Shown here: positions 25,271 to 34,741 of the stretch, in pieces
Position numbering within the stretch: the first letter of the stretch is position 1
Layout: every line of letters begins with the position of its first letter
Origin: Betaproteobacteria bacterium
Lineage (GTDB): Bacteria > Pseudomonadota > Gammaproteobacteria > Burkholderiales > Casimicrobiaceae
DNA: 64,000 nt
Assembly (NCBI GenBank): GCA_016716425.1
Contig: JADJWJ010000022.1
Location: 155,762-219,761, forward strand
Direction of reading: 5' to 3'
Notes under the pieces: model-generated
The model's input: the letters and a program-made list of their open reading frames with translations, nothing else
Told to the model about the DNA's origin: nothing
Database searches by the model: none
Position numbers and translations under genes: made by a program

Positions 25271-27111
25271 TGTGCGGCATCGGCGGGCACTTCGGCCGCC
25301 CGCGCGGACCCGACCTGCGCGCGCGAATGCTGGCGGCGCTCGCCCGCCGCGGCCCCGACGCGCAGCACGTCGCGACGTTCGCGGCCGACGGCGCGCGGCT
25401 GCCCGACGACGCGCTCGCGGCGGCCGGCCTCGTGCACGCGCGGCTGTCGATCATCGACCCGCGGCCGGTCGCCGACCAGCCCATGGGCAGCGCCGACGCC
25501 ATGGTGTGGATCTGCTACAACGGCGAGGTCCACGGGTGGGGCGACGCCGCGCGCGAGCTGGCGGCGTCCGGCGCCCCGTTCCGCACGCACTCGGACACCG
25601 AGTTCATCCTGCGCGGCTACGAAGCGTGGGGCATCGAAGGACTGCTGCCGCGGCTGACCGGCATGTTCGCGTTCGCGCTGGTCGACTTCCGCGCGCGGCG
25701 CGTGCACGTCGTGCGCGACCGGATGGGCGAGAAGCCGGTCGTCTACGCGCACGGCGTGGACGGCTTCGCGTTCGGCTCGACGGTGCGGAGCGTGCTGCCG
25801 TGGCTGCCGCGCGAGCGGCGCGGCTTCTGCCCGGACGCGATCGACGCCTACCTCGCGCACCGCTACGTGCCCGCGCCCCGGACGATCTTCACGCACGTCG
25901 CACGGCTGTCCAACGCGCACCGGCTCGAGTACGACCTGGACCGGGGGACCGTCGCCGTGCACCGCTACTGGTCGCCGCACCCGGCTGCGGTCGCCGACGC
26001 GCGCGCGCTGCTCGACGACGCGATCGCGCTGCGGCTCGTTGCGGACCGGCCGCTCGGCGTGTTCCTGTCGGGCGGCATCGACTCGGGGACGATCGCGTGC
26101 CGCGTCGCGGCGGCCGGCCATCGCGAGTTGCGCACGTTCTCGGCCGCGTTTCCCGGCTCGGCGCTCGACGAGAGCGCGGAGGCGGCGGAAACGGCAGCGG
26201 CGCTGGGACTGCCGAACGAACGGATCGTCGTGCCCACCGCCGTCGGTGCCGACTTCGCGCGCATCGTCGCGGCGCTGGACGAGCCGTTCGCCGATCCATC
26301 CGCGTTCCCGACGTGGTACCTGGCGCGCGCGACGGAGCGGCACGTCAAGGTCGTGCTGGGCGGCGACGGCGGCGACGAGCTCTTCGGCGGCTACAAGCGG
26401 ATCGCAAAGCACCTGCGCAACGCGTGGCGCGGCGCGCTCACGGCGCCGCTGCCGGTGCTGCCCGACGCGCGGCCGAAGGGCTGGCGCAAGGCGATCGGCG
26501 AGCTCGCCGTCGATTGGGAGTCGGCGTACGCGCTGCGCTTCTCCGGGCTGACGCCCAACCAGCGGCGCTTTCTGCAGCCGCACGCGGCGACGCTGCCCGC
26601 GCACTACTGGCGTCCGCCGGACTTCGCCGCGACGGAGCGGCACGACCGCCTGCTGCGCTGGGACTTCGCCAACTACCTGCCCGAGTACGCGCTGCGCAAG
26701 TCGGACCTGATGACGATGGCGCACGGCCTCGAGGCGCGCGCGCCGTTCCTCGACCACCGCTTCGTCGAGGCGGTGCTGGCGCTGCCGCCGCGCGCGCGCT
26801 TCACGGCGCCGCCGAAGAAGTTTCTGGCCACACTCGCCCCCGAGCTCGAGCGATTGGGCGCCTTCGCGCGCAAGAAGCGCGGCTTCAACCCGCCGGTCGC
26901 GGCATGGTTGCGCGGCGACCTCGCCGACCGGCTGCCGGCGATCGCCGGTTCGCTTGGCGCGCTCACCGGCGGCCAGGTCGATGCCGCACGCGTCGCGGCG
27001 ATGGTCGACGCGTACGCGACGACGCCGGGGCTCGCCGAGCAGGTGCTCTCGCTCGCGATCCTCGCCGAGAGCCTGGCGCAGCTCGCGCGGGAGGCCGCCG
27101 ATGGCGGGTAG
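25270..27111 (+). CDS. Second asparagine synthase-type amidotransferase
   Basis: A 613-residue paralogue of the 22214 gene with its own Cys2 (MCGIGGHFG), RLSIID, YNGEVHGWGDAAREL, ATP loop VFLSGGIDSGTIA and GGDGGDELFGGYKR. DLMTMAHGLEARAPFLDHRF is the conserved C-terminal substrate segment. The pair are clearly diverged, so they probably act on different acceptors in the LPS pathway. The ATG overlaps the GT4 stop by one base. Confidence 0.86.
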   Translation: MCGIGGHFGRPRGPDLRARMLAALARRGPDAQHVATFAADGARLPDDALAAAGLVHARLSIIDPRPVADQPMGSADAMVWICYNGEVHGWGDAARELAASGAPFRTHSDTEFILRGYEAWGIEGLLPRLTGMFAFALVDFRARRVHVVRDRMGEKPVVYAHGVDGFAFGSTVRSVLPWLPRERRGFCPDAIDAYLAHRYVPAPRTIFTHVARLSNAHRLEYDLDRGTVAVHRYWSPHPAAVADARALLDDAIALRLVADRPLGVFLSGGIDSGTIACRVAAAGHRELRTFSAAFPGSALDESAEAAETAAALGLPNERIVVPTAVGADFARIVAALDEPFADPSAFPTWYLARATERHVKVVLGGDGGDELFGGYKRIAKHLRNAWRGALTAPLPVLPDARPKGWRKAIGELAVDWESAYALRFSGLTPNQRRFLQPHAATLPAHYWRPPDFAATERHDRLLRWDFANYLPEYALRKSDLMTMAHGLEARAPFLDHRFVEAVLALPPRARFTAPPKKFLATLAPELERLGAFARKKRGFNPPVAAWLRGDLADRLPAIAGSLGALTGGQVDAARVAAMVDAYATTPGLAEQVLSLAILAESLAQLAREAADGG

Positions 27112-28219
27112 CCGCGCGCCGATGCGCGTGGCGAGCGTCGCGGGCGCGCTCGCGCGCTGGGGCCTCCGGCGCCGCCCGCCCGCCGCGCCGCGCCGGATCC
27201 TGGTGCTGCACCACCTGCTGCTCGGCGACACGCTGATGGTCACCGCGCTGCTCGCGAAGCTGCGCGCGCAGTATCCGGACGCGCAGATCGCGACGACGGT
27301 CGCGCGCCCCTATGCGCCGCTGTACGCGGGGCGGCCGTACGGCGTGACCGCGCACGTGCTCGATCCGCGCGACGTCGCGACGCTGCGCGCGCTCGCCGCG
27401 CTGCCGCGCTTCGATCTCGCGATCCTGCCGGCCGACAACCGCTGGTCGTGGCTCGCGCGTGCGATCGGTGCGCGCTGGATCGTCGGCATCGCCGGCGACC
27501 GACCCGGCCACAAGAACTGGCCCGTGGACGAACTGGTGCCATATTCGCAAGTGCCGACGTCGTTCGCCGACACGGCGGCGGAGCTCGTCGCCGGGGCGCC
27601 GCCGCGGCGCTATCGCACGACCGACTGGCCGGCGCCCGCCGCGGCGGGCCGGCCGAAGCTGCCGGAACGCTGCGCGGTGCTGCACGTCGGCGCGAGCTCG
27701 CCGTTGAAGCAGTGGCCGCCGGAGCGGTGGCGCGCGCTCGCGCAGTGGCTGGCGGTGCACGGCGTCCCGGTGGTCTGGAGCGCGGGCCCGGGCGAGGCGG
27801 CGATCCTCGACGCGATCGCGCCGCCGCGCACGGACGCGCGCATCGGCGGCACGCTGTCGCTGCCCGAGCTGTGGCACGTGCTCGCGGGCGCGCGGCTCCT
27901 GGTGTGCCCGGACACCGGCATCGCGCACCTCGGGCGCGTCGTCGGCGTGCCGACGGTCGCGCTGTTCGGCCCCGGTTCGGCGGTGATCTGCGGCGCCGGC
28001 GAGTTCTTCGCCGACATGCCGGGGCAGGCAGTGACCGTCGACCCGTTCCCGTGCCGCGACCAGACGATCCAGTTCTTCCGCGACGTGCCGTGGGCGCGCC
28101 GCTGCGAGCGCCTCCACGGCGACCCGCCGCAGCGGTGCCCGCGCGCGCGCTGCATGGAGGCGATCGAGACGCCGGCGGTGATTGCCGCGATCGCGGGCCT
28201 GCGCGTCGTGCCGGACTGA
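27101..28219 (+). CDS. Glycosyltransferase family 9 protein
   Basis: A 372-residue heptosyltransferase-like GT9. It shows RILVLHHLLLGDTLMVTALL at the N-terminus and LLVCPDTGIAHLGRVVGVPT with GPGS for the nucleotide-sugar site. The C-terminal third is Cys-rich (CGAG, PCRD, RRCERLHG, RCPRARC), which is uncommon and might bind metal. ATG 27101 overlaps the previous gene by 11 bases; ATG 27122 is an alternative. It converges on msbA with a 4-base gap. Confidence 0.83.
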   Translation: MAGSRAPMRVASVAGALARWGLRRRPPAAPRRILVLHHLLLGDTLMVTALLAKLRAQYPDAQIATTVARPYAPLYAGRPYGVTAHVLDPRDVATLRALAALPRFDLAILPADNRWSWLARAIGARWIVGIAGDRPGHKNWPVDELVPYSQVPTSFADTAAELVAGAPPRRYRTTDWPAPAAAGRPKLPERCAVLHVGASSPLKQWPPERWRALAQWLAVHGVPVVWSAGPGEAAILDAIAPPRTDARIGGTLSLPELWHVLAGARLLVCPDTGIAHLGRVVGVPTVALFGPGSAVICGAGEFFADMPGQAVTVDPFPCRDQTIQFFRDVPWARRCERLHGDPPQRCPRARCMEAIETPAVIAAIAGLRVVPD

Positions 28220-28223
28220 CGCT

Positions 28224-29993
28224 CTAGGGCGCGAGCGCCGCGCCTTCCGTTTCGTCCTTCGCCGCGTGCGTGAACTGGATCCGGTGCAGCCGCGCGTAGG
28301 TGCCGTCGGCGGCCAGCAGCGCCGCGTGCGTGCCGACCTCGACGATGCGGCCGGCGTCGAGCACGACGATGCGGTCGGCGTCCTCGATCGTGGACAGCCG
28401 GTGCGCGATCACGATGGTCGTGCGGCCGCGCATCAGCGTGTCCAGCGCCGCCTGGACCTGCCGCTCGGACTCGGAGTCGAGCGCGGAGGTCGCCTCGTCG
28501 AGGATCAGGATCGGCGCGTTCTTGAGGATCGCGCGCGCGATCGCGATGCGCTGCCGCTGGCCGCCGGACAGCCGGACGCCGTGCTCGCCGACCGTCGTCG
28601 CGAAGCCCTCCGGCATCGCGCGGATGAAGTCGAGCGCGTGCGCGGCCGCGGCCGCGCGCTCGACGTCCTCGCGCGACGCGGTCGCCATCGCGCCGTAGGC
28701 GATGTTGGCGGCCACCGTGTCGTTGAACAGCAGCACGTCCTGCGACACCATCGCGATCTGCGCCCGCAGGCTCGCGAGCGTCAGCGTCGTGACGTCGTGG
28801 CCGTCGATGAACAGGCGCCCCGCGGTGGGTTCGTAGAAACGCGGCACGAGGTTGACGAGCGACGTCTTGCCGCTGCCGGACGCGCCGACCAGTGCGACGG
28901 TCTCCCCGGGTGCGACGGTCAGCGTGATGTCGGACAGCGCCTCGCGCTCGTTGGCCGCGTAGCGCAGCGACAGCCGCTCGAAGCGCACCTCGCCGCGGCA
29001 ATCCCCGAGCACGACCGTGCCGTGGTCGGACTCCTCCTCGTGGTCGAGCAGACCGAAGATGCTCTCGGCGGCGGCCAGGCCGCGCTGGATCGACGCGTTG
29101 ATGTTCGACAGTCCCTTCAGCCGCTCGAGCAGCGTCAGCAGGGCGACGACGTACGACATGAACAGCGCGAAGTCGAAGCGGCCGCCCTCGGTCTGCTGCA
29201 GCGCGATCCACACGATCGAGCCGACCGCGCACGCGGCGAAGAACACGGTGAGCGGCGAGCTCGCGGCGGTCGCCGACGACTCCTTGGTCATCGAGTTGCG
29301 CAGCCGGTTGGCCGCCGCCACCGCGCGCGTGCGCTCGTAGTCCTCGCCGCCGAAGATGCGGACGACGCGGTGGCCGCCGATCAGCTCCTCCAGCACCTGC
29401 GTCAGCGACCCCGACCGATCCTGGATGTCGCGCGCGATCCGGCGCAGCCGCCGGCTGAAGTAGCGGATCACGACGCCGACGATCGGCACGACGATGAACG
29501 TCAGCAGCGTCAGCCGCCAGTTGAGCCACATCAGGTAGCCGAACGAGACGACGATCGTCAGCGTCGAGCGGATCGCGTTGGTGATCGCGCCCGAGGCGGC
29601 CGAGGCGAGCTGGTGCGCGTCGAACGAAACTTTGGACTGGATGACGCCGGCCGCGTGCGTGTCGTAGTAGGGCGTGGGCAGCCGCAGCAGCTTGTCGATC
29701 AGGTCGCGCCGCAGGTCGAACACCACCCGGTAACCGGTCCAGCCCATGCCGAACTCGGAGATGTAGGCGCCCACGCCGCGCAGCAGGAAGACGCCGACGA
29801 TGGTGAACGGCAGCCACTTCGTGGCGAGCGGGTCGGGGGACTCGAAGTTGCGGACGATCGGGATGACGAGCCACGCCAGCATGAGGTCGCCGATCGCCAC
29901 CACCAGCATGCCGAACACGGCGATGCCGAACGCCCAGCGATAGGGGCGTACGTAGCGCAGCAGCCGGGAGTAGAGAAGGGTGGCGCCGGTCAT
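28224..29993 (-). CDS. msbA: Lipid A export permease/ATP-binding protein MsbA
   Basis: A 589-residue half-size ABC exporter of normal MsbA length. Six transmembrane helices occupy about residues 1-320. The ATPase domain has Walker A GASGSGKTS, the Q-loop in MVSQDVLLF, signature LSGGQRQRIAIARAIL, Walker B ILILDEATSALD and the H-loop IAHRLST. It flips lipid A-core across the inner membrane. Location beside core glycosyltransferases supports msbA over other exporters. Confidence 0.92.
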   Translation of the reverse strand: MTGATLLYSRLLRYVRPYRWAFGIAVFGMLVVAIGDLMLAWLVIPIVRNFESPDPLATKWLPFTIVGVFLLRGVGAYISEFGMGWTGYRVVFDLRRDLIDKLLRLPTPYYDTHAAGVIQSKVSFDAHQLASAASGAITNAIRSTLTIVVSFGYLMWLNWRLTLLTFIVVPIVGVVIRYFSRRLRRIARDIQDRSGSLTQVLEELIGGHRVVRIFGGEDYERTRAVAAANRLRNSMTKESSATAASSPLTVFFAACAVGSIVWIALQQTEGGRFDFALFMSYVVALLTLLERLKGLSNINASIQRGLAAAESIFGLLDHEEESDHGTVVLGDCRGEVRFERLSLRYAANEREALSDITLTVAPGETVALVGASGSGKTSLVNLVPRFYEPTAGRLFIDGHDVTTLTLASLRAQIAMVSQDVLLFNDTVAANIAYGAMATASREDVERAAAAAHALDFIRAMPEGFATTVGEHGVRLSGGQRQRIAIARAILKNAPILILDEATSALDSESERQVQAALDTLMRGRTTIVIAHRLSTIEDADRIVVLDAGRIVEVGTHAALLAADGTYARLHRIQFTHAAKDETEGAALAP

Positions 29994-30084
29994 CGGGATC
30001 GGTCGGCCCGCGCGTTACGCGCTGCGCCGCGGCTTGCGGAACGTGCACCGTTGGCGCGCGTGAAGCTCCCGCAGGTCGGCGACG

Positions 30085-30090
30085 AGTATA
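30085..30090 (-). promoter_or_regulatory. Candidate -10 element (TATACT) of msbA
   Basis: Minus-strand GCGCTATACT lies 92 bases before the msbA ATG, in the 130-base gap after the upstream glycosyltransferase. The same decamer occurs before the GT9 gene at 21967. Confidence 0.42.
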
Positions 30091-30123
30091 GCGCGCCGGC
30101 GGCGCGCCGCCGCGGCCGTCGCG

Positions 30124-31251
30124 TCATCCGGGCAGCAGGCCGTCGTACAGCGCGAGCAGCTCGCCCGCCATCGCTTCCGGCGTGAGCGGCCGCATCGCGG
30201 CCAGCGCGCCCGCGCCGGCGCGGGCGCGGGCGCCGGCGTCGAGGAGGCCGGTCATGGCGGCGGCGATCGCGCCGACGTCGCGCGCCCCGCAGACGGCACC
30301 GGCGCCATGCGCGGCGACGAGCTCGCCGGCGCCGCAGCGGTCGCTGGTGACGACCGGCAGGCCGCACGCCAGCGCCTCCAGCACCGCGTTGGACAGCGCG
30401 TCGTAGAGCGTCGGCAGCACGAACGCATCGGCGGCGCCGTAGTACGGCTTCGGGTCCGTCTGCGGCCCGGCGAACGTGACCCGTGCCGCCACGCCGAGGC
30501 GGCGCGCGAGCGCGGCGTAGCGTGCCGGGTGGCGGTCGCGGCCGACGACGACGAGGTGCGCGGGTGCCGGGACCGCGGCCAGGGCCTCCAGGACGCGCGC
30601 GACGCCCTTGCGCTCATACGCGGAGCCGACGAGCAGGAACACGCATGCGTCGGCCGCAATACCGTGCCGCGCGCGCACTGCCGTGCGGTGCGCGGCGAGG
30701 CCCGGATGGAACGCCGCCGGGTCGATCGCGTTGTAGATGACTGGCAGGCGCTCGCGGGGCAGGCCGAAGCGCTCGTGGATCTCGGTCTGCACCATGCGCG
30801 AGATGCAGATGACGCGCTGCAGGCGCGCGCTCGCGTAGAGCCGCCGCTCGGCGGCGAGCATGTAGCGGTGGTACGGGCTCGCGGCGAGCGCCGGCCGCCG
30901 CCACGCCGGCAGCTCGCGCAGGCGCTCCTCCACCCACACCGCGTGCACGCCGTCGCCCGCGCGGTAGACGTCGCAGCACGCGATGCGCTCGTGCGACTGC
31001 ACGAGCGTGCCCGGCATGCGCGCGACCGCCGCGCAAACGGCGCGCGCGAAGCCCAAGTCGCGCAGCGTGCGCCCGAGGTACGGCGGATCGACGACGACGG
31101 GCGCGATCCGCGGGTCGCCGCCTGCCGGCCAGCGGCGCGTGATCAGTGCGATCTCGACGCCGCGCGCGGCGAGCGCCGCGAGCGCGCGCTCGACGAAGCG
31201 CTCGGCCCCGCCGTACGGCGTGTAGCGCTGGCGGACGATCGCGAGCCGCAT
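30124..31251 (-). CDS. Glycosyltransferase family 4 protein (LPS core type)
   Basis: A 375-residue GT-B enzyme beginning LAIVRQRYTPYGGAERFVER. Middle motifs include VQSHERIACCDVYRAGDGVH and FLLVGSAYERKG; the donor site is ADAFVLPTLYDALSNAVLEA followed by CGLPVVTS. It resembles WaaG/RfaG-like core glucosyltransferases. It is the close paralogue of the next upstream gene and their coding regions overlap as ATGA, so they form one operon with the GT9 gene at 32528. Confidence 0.86.
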   Translation of the reverse strand: MRLAIVRQRYTPYGGAERFVERALAALAARGVEIALITRRWPAGGDPRIAPVVVDPPYLGRTLRDLGFARAVCAAVARMPGTLVQSHERIACCDVYRAGDGVHAVWVEERLRELPAWRRPALAASPYHRYMLAAERRLYASARLQRVICISRMVQTEIHERFGLPRERLPVIYNAIDPAAFHPGLAAHRTAVRARHGIAADACVFLLVGSAYERKGVARVLEALAAVPAPAHLVVVGRDRHPARYAALARRLGVAARVTFAGPQTDPKPYYGAADAFVLPTLYDALSNAVLEALACGLPVVTSDRCGAGELVAAHGAGAVCGARDVGAIAAAMTGLLDAGARARAGAGALAAMRPLTPEAMAGELLALYDGLLPG

Positions 31252-32528
31252 CAGCGGCGCGGCTCGGGCGGCGGCGGGCGCGCCGGGTCGTGCGGCAGCG
31301 TCTCGGATTCGAGCCCGTCGTCGCCGTGCAGCGGCGGCGCCTCCGCCGGCGCGCGGGAGTCCGCCTCGCGCGCCGCGCGCGCGGCCAGCCGGTGCGCGAC
31401 GGAGGCTTCCAGCAGCTCCTTGTACAGCAGCACGAGCTTCAGCGTCATCGCCGCCGGCGTCAGCGGCTCCACGGCGCGCCGCGCGTTCGCGGAGAGCCGC
31501 GCGCGGATGCCGGCGTCGTACAGCGCCTGCATGTGTGCGGCAAGCGCCGCCGGGTCGCGCGAAGCGCAGACGAACCCCGCGTCGTTCTCGGTGACGATCT
31601 CGGCCGCGCCGGTGCGATGGCTGGTGATCACCGGCAGGCCCGACGCCAGCGCTTCCATCGCCGCGTCCGGGAACGCGTCGTACAGCGCGGGCAGCACGAA
31701 CGCGTCGGCCGCGCCGTAGAACGGCGCGACGTCCGTCTGGAAGCCCGCGAACTTCACCCGGCCGGCGGCCCCCTCGTCGCGCGCCGCCTGCCGGTACGTG
31801 GCGAGCCGGCGGTCGTCGCCGACGACGAGCAGGTGGGCGGATGCGGGCAGCCGCATGGTCGCCGCGATCGCGGCCGGAACGCCCTTGCGCACGAAGCCGG
31901 AGCCGACCAGCAGGAACAGCATCGCGTCGGCGGGCACGTGGTACTTCGCGCGGATGCGCTCGCGATGCGCGGCGAGTCCCGGCGAGTAGATGTGCGAGTC
32001 CACGCCGTTGTAGAGCACCGGCAGCCGCTCGTCCGGCAGCCCGAAGCGCGCCTTGATGTCGTCGCGCACCATCTTCGAGTTGCACAGCACCGCGCGCAGC
32101 CACGGGCTGGCGAAGAGCCTGCGCTCGGTGGCGAGCGTGTAGCGGTGCCACGGGTCGATCGCGACGCGCCAGCGCAGCGTCGCCGGCGCGTCGCGGAGCC
32201 GCTCCTCGAGCCACGCCGCGTGCACGCCGTCGGGCGGGCGGTAGACGTCGCAGGTCGTGAGCCGTTCGTGCGACTGCACGAGGTTCGCGCGCGCGCCGGC
32301 GATCTCGCGCGCGACCGCGCGCGCGAAACCCCAGTCGCGCCACAGCGGGCCGACGAAGTACGGATCGCAGATGTGCGGCTCGATCAGCTGCAGGTGGGTC
32401 TGCGGCCACTCGCGCGTGTACAGCGTGATCGCGACGTTGCGTTCGAGCAGCGCCTCCAGCGCGCCTTCGAGGAAGCGCTCGGCGCCGCCCTGCGGCGTGT
32501 AGCGCTGGCGGATGATCGCGAGGCGCAT
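31251..32528 (-). CDS. Glycosyltransferase family 4 protein, tandem paralogue
   Basis: A 425-residue GT4 beginning LAIIRQRYTPQGGAERFLEG, with VQSHERLTTCDVYRPPDGVH and ADAFVLPALYDAFPDAAMEA in step with the 30124 gene, so the two arose by duplication. It has an extra C-terminal tail of about 45 residues rich in Ala, Pro and acidic residues, ending PARPPPPEPRR. Both ends overlap neighbours by ATGA. It is expected to add a core sugar in the cytosol. Confidence 0.86.
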   Translation of the reverse strand: MRLAIIRQRYTPQGGAERFLEGALEALLERNVAITLYTREWPQTHLQLIEPHICDPYFVGPLWRDWGFARAVAREIAGARANLVQSHERLTTCDVYRPPDGVHAAWLEERLRDAPATLRWRVAIDPWHRYTLATERRLFASPWLRAVLCNSKMVRDDIKARFGLPDERLPVLYNGVDSHIYSPGLAAHRERIRAKYHVPADAMLFLLVGSGFVRKGVPAAIAATMRLPASAHLLVVGDDRRLATYRQAARDEGAAGRVKFAGFQTDVAPFYGAADAFVLPALYDAFPDAAMEALASGLPVITSHRTGAAEIVTENDAGFVCASRDPAALAAHMQALYDAGIRARLSANARRAVEPLTPAAMTLKLVLLYKELLEASVAHRLAARAAREADSRAPAEAPPLHGDDGLESETLPHDPARPPPPEPRR

Positions 32529-33658
32529 CAGCCGCGCCCGTCCCGCGTCTGCCCGACGAGCGCCGCCAGCGCCGCGTGCACGCGCGCGACGGGCAGCGTG
32601 GTCAGGCACTCGGACACCTTGCCGCCGCCGCAGCCGTCGAGGCCGCACGGCCGGCACGCGTGCACGTCGGAGGCGACCACGCGGTGCGCGACGCGCCACG
32701 GCCCCCACGCATGCTCGCTCGACGGTCCGAACAGCGCGAGCGTCGGCGTGCCCATCGCCGCGGCGATGTGCATCGGCGCGGAGTCCACACCGGCGAACGC
32801 GCGCGCGCGCGCGGTGAGCGCGGCGAGTTCCGGCAGCGACAGCTTGCCGGTCAGGTCGGCGACGCGCGCGCGCGTGGCCGGGGAGAGCGCCGCCAGCACG
32901 GCCGCCACGAGCGCGCGCTCGCGGTCGTCGGGCGCGCCGGTGACGACGACGGCGAAGCCGTCGGCGACGACGAGGTCGATCAGCGCCGCCGTGCGCTCGG
33001 CGGGCCAGCACTTGAACAGCCACCGCGAGCCCGGGTGCACCTGCACGAACGCGTCCGCCGCGAGCGCGCGCTCGGCCAGCAGCGCGGCGACCTTCGCGTC
33101 GGCCGCGGCGCCGGGCACCAGCACCAGCCGGCGGTCGGCGTCGTCGGGCTGCACGCCGATGCGCCGCAGCGCGTCGAGGTTCTGCTCGACGACGTGCCGC
33201 TCGGTGCGCGCCGGCAGGCGGTAGAGGTGCGTGAAGTGCCGCCGCCACAGCGCGGCGCGGCGCTCGGGCTCCCGGGCCACCGCCCAGCGCGGACGCAGGA
33301 GCCGGGCGAGCGTGAGTCCGCGCGGGTGCTCGGTCAGGTGGACGAGGAGGTCGTACCGACGCGCGCGCAGTGCTGCCAGCAGCGACCATTCGCCGCGCGC
33401 CTGCGCGAGCGCGCCGCGCGTCTTCCACGCGCGGTCGATCGTGTGGAGCTGCGCGATCGCCGGATGGCCGGTGAGCATCGGTGCGGTGTCCTCGTACACG
33501 AGGCCGTCGATTTCCGCGTCCGGCGCCGCGCGCGCGAGCGCCGTGAACACCGGCGATGCCAGCAGGACGTCGCCATGGTGGCGCAGTTTCGTGACGAGGG
33601 CGCGACGGACGTGGTGCAGAGGAACCGGATCCGGCAGCAGGCTCGCCATGAACCGCAC
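32528..33658 (-). CDS. Glycosyltransferase family 9, putative LPS heptosyltransferase III (RfaQ-like)
   Basis: A 376-residue GT9. KLRHHGDVLLASPVFTAL is the RfaQ-type N-terminus and FAGVDSAPMHIAAAMGTPT with LFGPSSEHAWGPW is the donor site typical of heptosyltransferase III. It would add a branch heptose to the LPS core. It is the first gene of the minus-strand operon with the two GT4 genes. A Cys-rich segment (CRPCGLDGCGGGKVSECL) near the C-terminus is also seen in related proteins. Confidence 0.85.
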   Translation of the reverse strand: MRFMASLLPDPVPLHHVRRALVTKLRHHGDVLLASPVFTALARAAPDAEIDGLVYEDTAPMLTGHPAIAQLHTIDRAWKTRGALAQARGEWSLLAALRARRYDLLVHLTEHPRGLTLARLLRPRWAVAREPERRAALWRRHFTHLYRLPARTERHVVEQNLDALRRIGVQPDDADRRLVLVPGAAADAKVAALLAERALAADAFVQVHPGSRWLFKCWPAERTAALIDLVVADGFAVVVTGAPDDRERALVAAVLAALSPATRARVADLTGKLSLPELAALTARARAFAGVDSAPMHIAAAMGTPTLALFGPSSEHAWGPWRVAHRVVASDVHACRPCGLDGCGGGKVSECLTTLPVARVHAALAALVGQTRDGRG

Positions 33659-33758
33659 GATACCAAAATCCGCGGCAGACCGCGCGCGCCCGCGGCCGCG
33701 ATCCGTTGGCGCTCACTGCCGGCGAAAGCCGCGGTACGGAGGGGGTTCGCGTTCGGAG

Positions 33759-33764
33759 TACAAT
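33759..33764 (+). promoter_or_regulatory. Candidate -10 element (TACAAT) of argB
   Basis: TACAAT is 47 bases before the argB ATG in the 152-base divergent gap with the GT9 gene. It is a near-consensus -10. No matching -35 is visible at 16-18 bases. No ARG-box-like palindrome was recognised. Confidence 0.45.
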
Positions 33765-33810
33765 CCGCGCGACCGACCCGCACGCCCCGCTCACGCGCCG
33801 CTTTCCCGCC

Positions 33811-34719
33811 ATGCCCGACGACGCCGTCCACACTTCGCTCAAGGCGCAGATTCTCGCGGAGGCGCTGCCGTACATCCGGCGCTTCCACGACAAGACGATC
33901 ATCGTCAAGTACGGCGGCAACGCGATGACGGAGCCGCGGCTGAAGGCCGGCTTCGCGCGCGACGTCGTCATGCTGAAGCTGGTCGGCATGAACCCGGTGA
34001 TCGTCCACGGCGGCGGCCCGCAGATCGGCGACCTGCTCGACCGGATGGGCATCGCCAGCGAGTTCCGGCGCGGGATGCGCGTTACCGACGACCGCGTGAT
34101 GAACGTCGTCGAGATGGTGCTGGGCGAGTTGAACCAGGAGATCGTCGGGCTCATCAACCAGCACGGCGGCAAGGCAGTCGGCCTCACCGGTCAGGACGGC
34201 GCGTTCATCCACGCGCGCAAGATGCTGCTGGCCCCGGAGACCGCCGACGGCGAGCCGGTCGACATCGGCCTGGTCGGCGAGATCGAGCGGATCGACCCGG
34301 AGTTGATCCAGCTGCTCGACTCGCGCGACTTCATCCCGGTCGTCGCGCCGATCGGCGTGGGCGCCGGCGGGGAGGCGTACAACATCAACGCGGACCTGGT
34401 CGCCGGCAAGCTCGCCGAGACGCTCAAGGCCGAGAAGCTGGTGCTCATGACCAACACGGTTGGCGTGCTCGACAAGCACGGCACGCTGCTGACCGGCCTG
34501 ACGTCGAGCGAGATCGACGCGCTGTTCGCCGACGGCACGATCTCCGGCGGCATGCTGCCGAAGATCGGGTCGGCGCTCGACGCCGTGAAGAACGGTGTGG
34601 CGAGCTCGCACATCATCGACGGCCGCGTCGAGCACGCGCTGCTGCTCGAGGTGCTGACCAACGAAGGCGTGGGCACGATGATCCGTGCCGACGCCACTCC
34701 GCCGCGGTACGGCGATTGA
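33811..34719 (+). CDS. argB: Acetylglutamate kinase
   Basis: A 302-residue amino-acid kinase that phosphorylates N-acetylglutamate in arginine synthesis. Motifs are IIVKYGGNAM (phosphate binding), VIVHGGGPQIG (substrate binding) and GGMLPKIGSALDAVKNG near the C-terminus. It has the N-terminal extension and C-terminal segment typical of the arginine-sensitive hexameric form. ATG 33811 is followed by the conserved PYIRRFHDKT. slmA follows 22 bases later. Confidence 0.95.
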   Translation: MPDDAVHTSLKAQILAEALPYIRRFHDKTIIVKYGGNAMTEPRLKAGFARDVVMLKLVGMNPVIVHGGGPQIGDLLDRMGIASEFRRGMRVTDDRVMNVVEMVLGELNQEIVGLINQHGGKAVGLTGQDGAFIHARKMLLAPETADGEPVDIGLVGEIERIDPELIQLLDSRDFIPVVAPIGVGAGGEAYNINADLVAGKLAETLKAEKLVLMTNTVGVLDKHGTLLTGLTSSEIDALFADGTISGGMLPKIGSALDAVKNGVASSHIIDGRVEHALLLEVLTNEGVGTMIRADATPPRYGD

Positions 34720-34741
34720 ACCCCGGGCGGACGGCGGCACC

